Below are positions 33,504-43,900 of a DNA stretch of 45,812 nt, piece by piece; position 1 is the stretch's first letter, and the number at the start of each line of letters is the position of its first letter. A program made the translations under genes and the position numbers. Source of the stretch: Oscillospiraceae bacterium (lineage in GTDB: Bacteria; Bacillota; Clostridia; Oscillospirales; Ruminococcaceae); the NCBI GenBank assembly GCA_020024615.1, contig JAHHTP010000012.1:1-45812 (forward strand), read 5' to 3'. The notes beneath the pieces were generated by a model. The model had not been told where the DNA came from, searched no databases, and was given only the letters and a program-made list of their open reading frames with translations.

Positions 33504-34303
33504 TTGTACACCAAACTATCAATACCGGAGCGTTTAAAAGATCTGCGTGTATCAGAAAAGCATTTGACTTTGGAGCAGCTTGCAGAACAGACTGAACTTT
33601 CAAAATCTGCTCTTGGAAAATATGAAACCGACGATAATACAGAAATCAGTCCGTATGCTATCGTGACACTGGCAAAATTTTACGGAGTATCATCAGACTA
33701 TCTGTTGGGGCTGACAGAAAACAAAAATCACCCAAACACAGCTCTGCACGAGCTGCATTTGAGTGATTCTGCGGTGTATGTATTGAAAGATGGACAAGTA
33801 AATACTCGTTTGCTGAGTGAACTGATTTGTCATCCCGGATTTTCTCGTTTAATGACAGATATGGAAGTTTGTGTTGACCGCATTGCGGATATGCACCTGA
33901 AAGATATGAATCTGCTTCTGGAGCAGACCCGACAGAAGATAATAGAGAAGTATCATCCCGATGAAGATGATCTCCCGCTAAGGACCCTGGAACTGGCACA
34001 AATCAGCGAAGAAATGTTTTATGGTCATGTACTGCACAGGACATGGCTTTGCTGTTAGCAGAAGCTCTTGATTATGAGAGAACAGCGGATGAGAAGCGAG
34101 CATTCCTGATTTGCCGTACCCTAGACATTAAATATCAGAAGCTGACCAATGAGGAAAAGAAGATATTCGCCCGTGTCTGCAAAAAATCCCCGAAGTTGGC
34201 TAATGTCATCAGCCAACGGGGGAAAGGGATTCCAATAGTATCTAAAAGCAGAAATAATCTAAACAGAAAAAATAGGAAAACTTTTCAGTCTATGATCGAG
34301 TAG
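33504..34303 (+). pseudogene. XRE-family repressor, frameshifted
   Basis: From a TTG start (33504) with GGGAGG seven bases upstream: an HTH (LTLEQLAEQTELSKSALGKYE) followed by AKFYGVSSDYLLGL, as in ICE and phage repressors. The frame is intact to about 34030 (MFYGHVLH), then needs a one-base shift to continue as QDMALLLAEALDYERTADEK through 34303. It probably still makes a 185-residue protein with an intact DNA-binding domain and an altered C-terminus. Confidence 0.75.
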
Positions 34304-34386
34304 CCTTAAAAACAAAACTGTGATTTTCGATTTTCAGAATTTTAGAATAGACTGATTGACCTGTGTAGAGTATTGATATCATAATA

Positions 34387-34438
34387 AATCCGCCCATACA
34401 ACTATCTGACACTTGCATTGGCGGATTCATATTTTTTG
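34387..34438 (+). terminator. Terminator after the XRE repressor
   Basis: AATCCGCC (34387-34394) pairs with GGCGGATT (34420-34427), followed by CATATTTTTT. Confidence 0.65.
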
Positions 34439-34461
34439 GATTTTTGCTAAAAATCAGAGCA

Positions 34462-34775
34462 TTATATCATCTGAAAATGTTTCAAAGCATCCATGATAGC
34501 CGCTTCCTTTTCCAGCGGGCATTTGGCTGTCTGGTATTTTCAGACTTTGGCTGATTATAAATTTCTCCCACATCCAGACCGCACTTCTGCTTAACTTGGG
34601 AGATATACAGAGAAGACACCTTAAAACTGTGCTTTTCCAGCACATACGCCTTAATCTCTTCATAGGTAGCCTAACTTTCCGAAGCAGTCAAATCCATCTC
34701 ATCAAGGTCAACTTCAATATGCTGTGTTGACTTAGAGTTTGGACAATAATACTACCGTCTCCACATGGCTCGGTT
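34462..34775 (-). pseudogene. rlmD/recombinase tail, copy 3
   Basis: The minus strand reads EPSHVETVVLLSKL, shifts frame by one base, then KSTQHIEVDLDEMDLTASES, a TAG replacing Lys, ATYEEIKAYVLEKHSFKVSS, LYISQVKQKCGLDVGEIYNQ, another frameshift, and AAIMDALKHFQMI before TAA at 34462-34464. It is the most complete copy but has no recombinase attached. 34590-34658 and 34714-34748 are identical to parts of copies 2 and 1. Confidence 0.78.
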
Positions 34776-34901
34776 CTCTAATGAAGTAGCACTATTTCAA
34801 GGAGTGTCCACGGGAATGGTGGAACACCCATTTATGCACTAAAATCGGTATGTCGAGCCGACTAAACTGCTGAGTTACCTTATTGTCCGTATAGGCAAAT
34901 A

Positions 34902-36620
34902 CTATAAAAGTATATCCTTTAAAGCTTTACTCATCAGTTCCTGACGTTTCTCCATAAACTCTTCGAAATTAGAAAGTTCATATGAAACATCTCCAGGAAG
35001 ATATTTTACATTTTCGCTATTTTCAGGCACCTTCAACCAATCAACCAATGGTGTCGCATTCTTTACTTCATTCTCTCTGCCCTCAAGTAGTTGAAGATTT
35101 GCTAAAGTATTTCTTCTTCTACGCCAATCTTCCTTTGTATCACTATTAATCGTTGTTCCGTCCGGCAATACTAAATCTTTAATCTTACTTTCTTCAAATC
35201 CAGTATGTGGATGCATATGATCCTGATGGAATCCCTTCTGGCTATATTTTAAATTAGGATATAACAGCGAGAGTAACATAAATGTGTATGCACCTATTTC
35301 ATAGGTATCAAACATAGAATCAATTTCGTCCGCAGTATATCTAAGAGTTCTATCACCAGTGAATCTGACTCCATTTAGATTTGTCATACTGAACGAACTA
35401 GCAGGAGCAGCCTTCAACGCTTCTCTAATACTTGTTAACGCAGAATTTGATGCAGTACCAAAAATCTGTCTTACCTGTGCAATGACGATATACTTTCTCA
35501 ATTCAGCTTTACTACTTGCATCAAAATTGCCACCTTTGTATCGGTAATAAACCATCGGAGAAACAGCCACATAAGAAATCATATTCTCCGAATTAAATCC
35601 GAACTCATTTAACAAATCAACAGTATCTTTGATGGCTTTACGGATTGTATCCCAGTTTTCTTTAATTTTAAGTACACTATCCTTCTTAAAAGTTTCTACT
35701 TTTAATGCTACAGACATATCCAAAAGATACAAACAGGTACGCATAATAAAGTCATTAGAAAACTTGAAACCTTCTCCTTTTTTGTTTATCTCCGAAAGCA
35801 GCTTATCAATTTCATCTCTCGCCTTGTCCCAATGAGAAACGATAGTAGAGAATAATAAATCACTTTTTGACAGAACAGTTCCACCAGAATTCACTCTAAC
35901 GAAAATATCCAATACACTATCTATAGAATCTTTTTCAACTTCAAAATAATTGATGATTTCATCGGTAACAAGTCTTGTGTGTAACAGAGAAATATTCTTT
36001 GTTGCAATTTTGTCGGTAGCCCATCCATTAGGAATAATAACCTCCGTTAACAAATCTTCAGCTGAATACTTAAGGATATCTTTTACCAAATACCAAATCT
36101 TATCATCTTTATTTTTAGCAGCTTCATCTACTGTCAAAAATCTAAACTCATAAGAAATATCTTCATCATCAGTTTTCTCACTATGCAGATCAAAATATAA
36201 TTCCTTCTTTGGAAATGCATCATCGTTCTTCCATCTCTTATTTGGAAGTTTTCTGCTCATACTTCCTTGCAATACAATATACAAAGAAGTTAATCTTTGT
36301 TGACCATCCAAAACTACCCAGATAGTTTCATCTCCACTTCCAATCGGAAATGGCTGTGGTGCAGCTGGATTTTTGTACATATCTCGGTCATGATAATCCT
36401 TTATAAATTCGTACATTGAATACTCTTTTTGATTCACAATTGTCTTTTTTACTTTCCAAAATAAAAAAGTTCCAATAGGGTATCCAAGCATAATTGAATC
36501 CAATAACCTTGTTATCTGAGAGTCACCCCACACATATTTTCTTTGAATAGCTGGAAGATAAATTCTTCTACTATTCACATCATCTATTATTGCCCTTATA
36601 TTTTTCTTTTCGTATGCCAC
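34902..36620 (-). CDS. DUF262 domain protein (GmrSD-like)
   Basis: About 572 residues. The ParB-like DUF262 N-terminus is clear: LPAIQRKYVWGDSQITRLLD, GYPIGTFLFW and WVVLDGQQRLTSL (about 102-114). Near the C-terminus HQDHMHP is followed by RRRRNTLANLQLLEG, matching an HNH/DUF1524-type nuclease end. Such fusions include GmrSD, which cuts modified phage DNA. The second of two in-frame GTGs is the likely start because GAGTGAGG lies about six bases before it. The upstream XRE gene ends next to it, so the two form an operon. Confidence 0.82.
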   Translation of the reverse strand: MAYEKKNIRAIIDDVNSRRIYLPAIQRKYVWGDSQITRLLDSIMLGYPIGTFLFWKVKKTIVNQKEYSMYEFIKDYHDRDMYKNPAAPQPFPIGSGDETIWVVLDGQQRLTSLYIVLQGSMSRKLPNKRWKNDDAFPKKELYFDLHSEKTDDEDISYEFRFLTVDEAAKNKDDKIWYLVKDILKYSAEDLLTEVIIPNGWATDKIATKNISLLHTRLVTDEIINYFEVEKDSIDSVLDIFVRVNSGGTVLSKSDLLFSTIVSHWDKARDEIDKLLSEINKKGEGFKFSNDFIMRTCLYLLDMSVALKVETFKKDSVLKIKENWDTIRKAIKDTVDLLNEFGFNSENMISYVAVSPMVYYRYKGGNFDASSKAELRKYIVIAQVRQIFGTASNSALTSIREALKAAPASSFSMTNLNGVRFTGDRTLRYTADEIDSMFDTYEIGAYTFMLLSLLYPNLKYSQKGFHQDHMHPHTGFEESKIKDLVLPDGTTINSDTKEDWRRRRNTLANLQLLEGRENEVKNATPLVDWLKVPENSENVKYLPGDVSYELSNFEEFMEKRQELMSKALKDILL

Positions 36621-36628
36621 GATATACC

Positions 36629-36853
36629 TCACTCGTTACTCGTTTTTATCTGTTCTCCGTCCGGGAAGATAAAAGACTGCTCAAAGGTCACTTCCATAAC
36701 ATCAGCTATCTGTTTTAACTCCTCAAGGGTCACAGTATCTCGTTTCAGTTTCTTACCAAAGTTCTGTGGAGTCTGTCCTATCCTTCTGGCAAGTTCCGAA
36801 ACACTTATATTCTTTTTAATACATAATTCTTTAATCATATCGGATGTCTTCAT
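36629..36853 (-). CDS. XRE-family regulator paired with DUF262
   Basis: About 74 residues, one helix-turn-helix (SVSELARRIGQTPQNFGKKL) and a short acidic end. The second ATG has GGAGG at six bases. It lies directly before the DUF262 gene and behind a consensus promoter with a palindrome in the spacer, so autoregulation is plausible. Confidence 0.8.
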   Translation of the reverse strand: MKTSDMIKELCIKKNISVSELARRIGQTPQNFGKKLKRDTVTLEELKQIADVMEVTFEQSFIFPDGEQIKTSNE

Positions 36854-36892
36854 CATAATCCTCCATGTCTAAAACGCACCTCAACTTATTAC

Positions 36893-36921
36893 ATTATAAA
36901 CCAAATGGTTGATATTTTCAA
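36893..36921 (-). promoter_or_regulatory. Promoter and possible operator of XRE-DUF262
   Basis: Minus-strand TTGAAA (36916-36921), 17-base spacer, TATAAT (36893-36898). The spacer contains AACCA-AA-TGGTT (36899-36910), a likely operator. Confidence 0.72.
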
Positions 36922-37011
36922 TCCTAGCACAGTTCTACTCTGTAAATGTTCTATGAACAACAAAAACACCCTGTATTGCTACAAGATACTGATGTTTCGT
37001 TCGTAATTTGG

Positions 37012-37495
37012 TTATCTCTTAAGATCTATGGTCATGCCGGACTTAAATTCAAAGACAAGCTTGTCATCAAAAACCGTAATCTTCTCAATAAGCCTTCTAA
37101 CCATCTGCTCATCATATTCTGTTATTCGGTTATTCTGTATCTGCAGGAACTGTCGCATCTCGTTGATTCGCTTTCTTAACATTTCCTGTTCTGCATCCTT
37201 GGTTACAACTGCTGCCTTCTTTTCTCGAAGGGCATCAATCTCATTTGCAATGACATCGTACTCGGTGTTCTTGTTCACACACATTACCAGCTTTTCCTGG
37301 AGTTCTGCCATCCTTTGGTCGATGTACTCAAGTGTTGCCTGATTTACCTTCATCTAAGTATTCTCCAGCAACTTCCAATTCTTGAAATTCTGCATACTTC
37401 CGCAGCTTATCCTTTTGGGCATCCAGACTATATCCGTCTACCTGCATAGAAGTGGAAACTCTGGTATAAAGATAGCATTTCTTTTTTGTTTTCAT
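37012..37495 (-). pseudogene. Serine recombinase remnant, N-terminus fused to C-terminus
   Basis: The start (CYLYTRVSTSMQVDGYSLDA at about residue 7, with GGAGG upstream) runs to AGEYLDEGKSG and then, one base out of frame, into a C-terminal coiled-coil (ATLEYIDQRMAELQEKL) and end region (EKITVFDDKLVFEFKSG). Roughly 350 residues including most of the catalytic domain are deleted. It is dead. The C-terminus belongs to a different recombinase type from the other two copies. Confidence 0.82.
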
Positions 37496-37512
37496 ATCGC
37501 ACCTCCAAACGT

Positions 37513-37638
37513 CTAAAATCTTATATCGTCAGATTTTGTTAAGAATGATTTGGGAATTGGGGCAAACCGCCTATGCTCAAGGTCTGCATAACGCTTTGCT
37601 TTGGTAGGAAGGGTTTCCTTGATTGGTTTCTTCGCCAT
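37513..37638 (-). CDS. 41-residue hypothetical protein
   Basis: Starts MAKKPIKETLPTKAKRYADL and is basic throughout. It sits just upstream of the recombinase remnant, like other small accessory genes in these elements. No strong ribosome site is visible. Family not recognised. Confidence 0.35.
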   Translation of the reverse strand: MAKKPIKETLPTKAKRYADLEHRRFAPIPKSFLTKSDDIRF

Positions 37639-37773
37639 ATCTGTGCTCCATATCTCAAGATATGAAAATACAGTAAAAATAGTTGTCCCAACTCATTTTA
37701 CTATGACCACTTTCATTCGGTCAATCGTAAATTTGCCAAATTACACGGAAAGGAGTTTGTCGTTTATAAACAG

Positions 37774-37808
37774 AGAAAGGGGAAGCCACTCAAAAATGCG
37801 GCTTCCCC
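37774..37808 (-). terminator. Hairpin after the MobV operon
   Basis: GGGGAAGCC (37779-37787) pairs perfectly with GGCTTCCCC (37800-37808). On the minus strand only a short U-run (TTTCTCTG) follows, so termination may be weak. Confidence 0.6.
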
Positions 37809-37815
37809 TGATATA

Positions 37816-37983
37816 TTATGCTGCAATACCCTGTTGCAGATGATAATCTGTTGTGGTGGGTTCTGTAATTCCTGCCTTTGAAAGTTCTACCTTATCCCCA
37901 TACTTTTCTATCATACGGGCAAGGAAGTTCATACATTGGTCAAACGCTGCGTTATATTTTTCTTCCTTATCGTGTTTTATCAA
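37816..37983 (-). CDS. 55-residue protein downstream of MobV
   Basis: A TTG start with GGAAGGAG about seven bases upstream overlaps the end of the relaxase gene. It encodes IKHDKEEKYNAAFDQCMNFL and ends near HLQQGIAA. The overlap indicates translational coupling with the relaxase. Function unknown. Confidence 0.55.
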   Translation of the reverse strand: MIKHDKEEKYNAAFDQCMNFLARMIEKYGDKVELSKAGITEPTTTDYHLQQGIAA

Positions 37984-38953
37984 TAGGCTGCTCCTTCCTC
38001 CTGTGGTCACCACAGGCATACATCTCCAACACTTCCAGCGGAATCGCTTCCAATGCACGAACCGCCGCCTCATAGTCACGCTGAAGCTTCATATCCTGCA
38101 TCTGTTTGATTACACTGTGGCTCTGGGCTTCTTCCAGTGTTTCAGACAGCTTTTCATTTTTCTTTTTCAGCACCTTGTTTTCTGCTGTTGTCTTGGTAAA
38201 TGCACCACGATACTTTGTGAGCTGGGTCTGCATTTTCTCTACGGCAGGGATGTAGCAGTCCAGCAGCTTTCCGATTTCATCAGCTTTTCCTTTGGCATTA
38301 AAGGGATTGATACCGGACAGCAACCGATCCAGCTGTTCACGCTGCTTGTTTAAGCGGGTCATTTCCTTAAACACTCTTGGTGGGATATGGTCACGACCTG
38401 TTTCGCTGGCACTTTCACCACGCTCCAAATCTGGATATTTCTGAACCATGTGTTTCCAAAACTCATCCTGCCACCAGATCAGCTTTTTCTTGTTTCCTAC
38501 GATCTCTTTTGCACATAGACGACCATCCTCCGTTAATGGGACAAAAGAAAGGTGCATGTGGGGAGTTTTCTCGTCCACATGCACCACGGCAGAAAGGATT
38601 GTTTCTTTAGGTTGGTATTTTTCCATGAAGCGTAACGCTTCCTCAAAGTATTCTCGGATTTCTGATTTTTTCTTACCCTCAAAGAACTCATGGCTGGCGG
38701 TAAATAACACCTCTACTACTCTCACACTGTCCTTTCGAGTCTGGCATCCAGCAGCGGCAATCTGCTTTTCAGCCTCTGCCCGATATTTTCCATGAGGTTC
38801 CATCAGGTGGAAATTGTACTTGCTGTGGCTGGTATCAATATCCGGGTTACTGGCATAGCGTTCTTTGGTTCTCTCGTTGTGGGCTTCGATCTTTCCAATC
38901 TCAGAGCCTTTGTACTTGGCAAATCGTATGATTCCATATTGCGCTTTTTCCAT
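37967..38953 (-). CDS. MobV-family relaxase (Mob_Pre)
   Basis: 328 residues. N-terminal motif I (GIIRFAKYKGSEIGKIEAHN and ERYASNPDIDTSHSKYNFHL) and the metal-binding motif HVDEKTPHMHL (125-135) are intact. The C-terminal part is coiled-coil (TTAENKVLKKKNEKLSETLE). It would nick oriT and start mobilization by a helper conjugative element. It is at the short end of the family and ends in ordinary sequence rather than a visible break. Confidence 0.88.
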   Translation of the reverse strand: MEKAQYGIIRFAKYKGSEIGKIEAHNERTKERYASNPDIDTSHSKYNFHLMEPHGKYRAEAEKQIAAAGCQTRKDSVRVVEVLFTASHEFFEGKKKSEIREYFEEALRFMEKYQPKETILSAVVHVDEKTPHMHLSFVPLTEDGRLCAKEIVGNKKKLIWWQDEFWKHMVQKYPDLERGESASETGRDHIPPRVFKEMTRLNKQREQLDRLLSGINPFNAKGKADEIGKLLDCYIPAVEKMQTQLTKYRGAFTKTTAENKVLKKKNEKLSETLEEAQSHSVIKQMQDMKLQRDYEAAVRALEAIPLEVLEMYACGDHRRKEQPIDKTR

Positions 38954-38996
38954 ATTTGATGCCTCCGTTTCTTTTTATAAAAAGGGGATTATTCGG

Positions 38997-40058
38997 TCAT
39001 TTGCTGTGTACGTACGTACATGGAGAAACACCGTAAACCCCGTTTATATTCGGATGGGTCACAGCTTCAATTCCGATGAAACCCCCGACTCTACGCCCAG
39101 CCGCATTCTTGATGGTATTGCTTCGTTCCAGATTCCAGCGATTCAGATTTTCTATTACCTGGTCGCTGAAACTACGTTCCTTCAGTGCTGGCATCGCATT
39201 TTCCTCGCACCACATCCGATAAATTTCATACAGTTCCTTAGAGCTGATGGAGCTGTCCGCTTTCAGACGGATATAGCCCTCAGACTCCATGAAGTCAAAA
39301 AGATTGTTGTTATCTCGCTTAACGGCTTCTCTGTTTGCTTTAGTACGCTCACTCTCCGTAAACTTAAAATTGTTCGCAGCCAACCGCTGCAATCCTTCCA
39401 ATGCCCAGAGCAAAATCCCATCCGCTTCAGATTTCATCTTTTCTGCAAGGTCTGGGTCATCTACACGAGCAGCGGGTTTCTCTTTAGTAGTGAGGACAAG
39501 CTGGCGACGATAGAAGCCATCGCTGCGGTCATAAAGTGCCTGCAAGTCACCATTGCTGAATGCCAGCAGACGGGCGCACATCCAACCCTGATAGCTCTGT
39601 TTACCTTTACGCTCCAGATCCATCTTGCCTTGAGCCGTTACAATGGATTTTACATAGTTGGTTTGTCTCAGTGCTTCCATCCGCATATCGTCGTCCACAC
39701 ACAGGAGGATATGCTCCAGATCTGCACGGGCAAATCGGTTCTCCGATATTTTACCTATACTGCCATCCTTCATGTTGCTGCCGAATATTTTTCCCAGCAC
39801 CGCACCGATTTGTGACTTTCCTTCGCCGCCGTTTCCCTTAATGACCATCATCCGCTGTCCCTTGTTGCTGGGGATCAGGCAGTAACCGATATACTCCTGT
39901 AAAGTGGGTATATCCTCCGGATAGAGAAGTCCGTTCAGAAAGTCCAGCCAGAGTTTAGGGGTGGGAGCATCGGGATGATAAGCAATAGGAAGCCGATTTC
40001 GCACAACATTTGGCTTTCCTTCTGTGAAGTTGCCATCTCCCATTTTGATGATAGCCAT
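38997..40058 (-). pseudogene. Phage/plasmid primase-helicase, C-terminal part
   Basis: 353 residues containing the SF3-type helicase of D5/P4-like primases: Walker A GNGGEGKS (75-82), Walker B ILLCVDDD, and YDRSDGFYRRQLVL. The N-terminal primase and most of the D5_N region are missing; the frame begins at the junction with the sigma-factor fragment on the opposite strand. The ATG with MAIIKMGDGN may be native or may arise from the junction. Confidence 0.72.
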
Positions 40059-40490
40059 GGTATGAAGTTCCTGACCTATGCAGCCCCAGCAATCCGCAAT
40101 GCTATGATCGACTTTGTCCGGACAGAGGCTACACAGTTTGAACCAAAAATTACAGAAAAAGATGGACTTGGATTTCAGCTCATCCGTTTAGAGGACATAC
40201 TCAGCGAAGAAGAGCAAATGCAGCGCATCGAAGCAATCGCTCATCCATTTGTTCTTTCACCAGAAGATATTTATATCAAGAAAGAGGAAGTCTGGGAGCT
40301 GTATCAGGCTGTCCGGGAGCTAAACGCTAGAGAGCAGACCTATCTCCTTTATCGGTTTGGATTTACAGATGATATAGAGCATCCTTTGATTGGAACAGCG
40401 GTGCATTTTCATCTGACGGAAAGCCGTGCAAAACGAATGGAAAAAGAGGCGATCAAACACCTACGTTCACAGCTGCCATGGTGGTATTAG
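40058..40490 (+). pseudogene. Sigma-70-family factor, C-terminal part
   Basis: Reads MKFLTYAAPAIRNAMIDFVR (end of region 2), then a linker, then region 4 (VWELYQAVRELNAREQTYLL, ESRAKRMEKEAIKHLRSQL). Region 1/2 start is absent, because DNA before 40058 is antisense to the primase. Sigma factors of this type occur in clostridial conjugative elements. Confidence 0.72.
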
Positions 40491-40543
40491 TGCGTGTCGC
40501 TGCGGCGGGACGGGAGCTTTTATATACCTCTGCTTCCTTCTCC

Positions 40544-40611
40544 GGACAGGCGGATTTTGCCTTGTGAGCAAATCCCAATTTCGTCCGTAACCGTACAAAA
40601 TCCGCCTGTCC
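40544..40611. repeat. 16-bp perfect inverted repeat
   Basis: GGACAGGCGGATTTTG (40544-40559) and CAAAATCCGCCTGTCC (40596-40611) are exact complements around a 36-base loop. No U-tract follows. It lies in the 445-base gene-free stretch 40491-40935, which also has GC-rich mobile-element sequence at 40730-40820. Confidence 0.75.
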
Positions 40612-40870
40612 TACTGCCGCCAAAAAGTGACTGTCAACTGCAATCGGCCTTATGTTGCAGATGTAGCAGCCAGCCCCTTTCCAGCATCAGCCGGAAGCAA
40701 AGGTATAACACACTAGACTTTCCCTGAAAGTCGTGTGCCAAGGACGGGCGCTGCCCTCCTTTGGAAACCTCCTGCCAAGGGGAACGCTGTTCCCCTCTGG
40801 ACACCCCTTGTTCGTGCAGTGGCTATCCATCCTGTTAAGATAGGCAGGATTTAGCCATGCACAAACACAG

Positions 40871-40927
40871 AAAAACAGACACAAATTCTACCTTTTTAGA
40901 CAGGTAAAATCGGTGTCTGTTTTTTGT
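40871..40927 (-). terminator. Terminator of the Type I restriction operon
   Basis: CAGACAC (40876-40882) pairs with GTGTCTG (40913-40919), with an inner TACCT/AGGTA pairing. T-runs flank it in both directions, so it can serve hsdR on the minus strand. Confidence 0.78.
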
Positions 40928-40935
40928 TTTGATCG

Positions 40936-43900
40936 TTAGGACACTGCAATTTGAACTGCATTTTCCCGAATTTGATTGATTGCTGCAATCAGAGCAGTTC
41001 TGGTTTTTCCATCAAACAGCTTTACAAAGCTGATGGGCTTATCAAATGGTGGCTTTGTAAGCTCTGCAACATTTTCCATATATCCATTCAGTTCAATGTG
41101 GTGAATGATCTTGTTCACAAAAGAGATCTGCTTTTGGTTCAGAGATTGGTCATTGATAAAAGAAGAAAATGCCTGCATTGCTGCATCGTGATCCAGCTTT
41201 GCAATTTTACGGACCAGCAATCCAAATGGCGTATCTCCAAATTCACGTTCATAGTCCTCTTTGCTTCCCAGCTCACTTGTCAGCACTCGCTCCAACTCCT
41301 GATAATCGATCATGGATAACGGAATATTATGTGTCAGTTTGTAAATTGCAAGGGTATCCCCATGTTCATTGACATAGCGATTTACCTTCGCGCGGTAGTC
41401 CTCAAAGTCATAGGCTGCATCCAGCTGAACGCCTTCCTGGTGGTCGATAATGGGGTCGGTGAGTTTCGTGATAATCCGCTTTTGTTCTCCTCCGCCTTCA
41501 TCCAAAAATCGAACAAGTCCTCGCAGCTCTTTGCGAACCCGTTCAAAGAGTAAAATGTCATTGGCATCCCAAAAAGCATCCGTATGGATCTCATGTAAAA
41601 TCGGCAGTTTTTCCTTAATTTGCGGAATACTCGCCTTGCGCTCCAGCAAGGATGCAGTATCGCACAGCTGCTTTTTGGCGTACTTGAAAGCAGGCATCTG
41701 CTCGATGTGGGCCAAAATCAGGCCATACATGAAGTTATCAAACCGTTTGGCAAACTCATCCAGTTCAGCCGAATGGACAATGGGGGCGATCTGTGTCAGC
41801 AGCTCCCCTTTATCGCCTTCACTGAGAGAAATAAAGGACTCCTGTTTTTTATATTTCTCCACATATTGCATGCGCAGTTTTACGGCGATCAGCTCCGGCT
41901 GAAGCTCCATGACCTGCTTGCGACAGGTATCCATCATCTCATTTCGCCAACTCTGATAATCAGCCTCGGCAAAGCAGCTTTCCTGTAAAGACGCTATTAT
42001 TTTGATTTGTTTTCCAAAGATATTTTCCGACAGTGTTTTTGTCTCTCTGGCTTCATAGCCTTCTTTATGCTCCCGGAAATATTCAAAGTTTCCGCAGTAG
42101 TCAAAGATCAGGAATCTGCGCTTATCCGTATATTCACCGTCGATCTGGTCGATACAGGCAAGATCCTTGCACAACCGGGTGCCTCGACCAATCATCTGCC
42201 AAAATTTAGCCTTGGAACGAACCTTCTTGAAGAACACCAGATTGACGGCCTGTGGCACATCAATTCCGGTATCCATCATGTCTACCGATACAGCGATATG
42301 AGGCTCTTTTTCCGGCTGCTTAAAATCATCTATGATGGTTTGAGCATACGCATCGTTACAGATGACCCGTTGGGCAAATGTGCCGTGATACTGTGGATAA
42401 AGCTTATTGAACCGTTCCAGAATAAACTCTGCATGACGTTTATTCTGTGCAAAAATAATCGTTTTGCCCAGCCGATCACCACCGGCCACTTTGATTCCAC
42501 GCTCCATTAAGTCCTGCAAGACAATGTCCACAGTGGTTTCATTAAAGACAAACTTGTTCAGTTTTTCAGAGGGGATAAAGTCCGGCATCAGTCCATCTTC
42601 GATGAAATCATCCTCATACCGTTCTTTGTCCTCGTCGGACAGATCATCGTAAGTAATCCCTTCTTCGAGAAACTTTGTTTTTACCTCATAGTTATAATAG
42701 GGCACCAACACATGATCTTGATAAACGGCTGTTTCATAGTCATAAGCGTAGGTGGGAACACCATGTTCCATCTCAAAGAAGTCATAGGTATTGCGGTCAA
42801 CGTCTGTCTTGGGTGTAGCGGTAAGGCCCACCATCACGGCATCGAAATACTCAAAAATCGCCCGGTATTTTTTGAAAATACTTCGGTGGCTCTCATCAAT
42901 GATAATGAGGTCAAAGTGTGCGGGGGTAAACAGCTGCCGCCCATCCTTTGATTTGGTATCATCAATGGCGTTTAGGATGGTGGGATAGGTGGAGAACACA
43001 ATGTGGGCACTGCGGTCATCCTTGTTGGAGCACAGGTTGCACAGGGACATATCAGGCAGATAATGTTTGAAATCATCCTTTGCCTGCTTGACCAGAGCGG
43101 TGCGGTCCGCTAAAAACAGGATGTTGGTCACCCATTTCCCTCGGCTGAGTACATCGGTCAGGCTGGAAGCGGTTCTGGTTTTTCCGGTTCCGGTGGCCAT
43201 AACCAGAAGATGCTTGCGGAACCCCTGTTTGACCTGTTCGCACACCGCTCGTATGGCTTCTTTCTGATAGTATCGGTCGGTGATTTTGTCGTCAATGGGA
43301 ATGTTCATCAAGTCCAGCCGTTCAGACCGACGATTCATCAGCTTCTGCAAGTCATCTTTGCTGAAAACACCGCTGACCTTCCGCTGCGGACTGCTCTGGT
43401 CATCCCAGAAATAGGTTTCAAAGCCATTTGTGGTAAACATCATGGGACGGCGTCCCAATTTGCGTTCCAGGCAGTCCGCATATAAAACGGCCTGTTTGCG
43501 CCCGATATTGGGGTCTTTGCTGGTGCGCTTTGCTTCCACCACAGCCAGAGGTAGACCATCCTTACCGAATAGAACATAGTCACAATAGCCCATTTGACCA
43601 ATGACACCGGCCATCCCCTCAACCGGATATTCCTCCTGCACATCGGCATCGGGGCCAGTAAACTTCCAGCCCATCTGCTTCATATCTACATCAATGTAGA
43701 TCTTGCGGGTCTGAAACTCGGACAGGTCCTCCGGCTGGAAGGTACGCTCCTGCTTATGCTGTTCTTTTTCTGCGGTGTACCGGGCAGACATCTGCTCGAC
43801 CTGCTTACGCAGGGCCTCGATCTCCGCCTCTTTTTCATCCAGAAGGCTTTCCTGCTCCTTGATTTTTTGGGTATCTACCACAACTTTTTCGGTGGGGATC

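Noticed and set aside
33094..33603. 169-aa minus-strand ORF
   Set aside because: It crosses the divergent promoter region and the start of the XRE repressor, and its sequence is not protein-like.
39975..40057. N-terminal extension of the sigma-factor frame
   Set aside because: This part is antisense to the primase coding sequence, and the family match begins only at about 40058.
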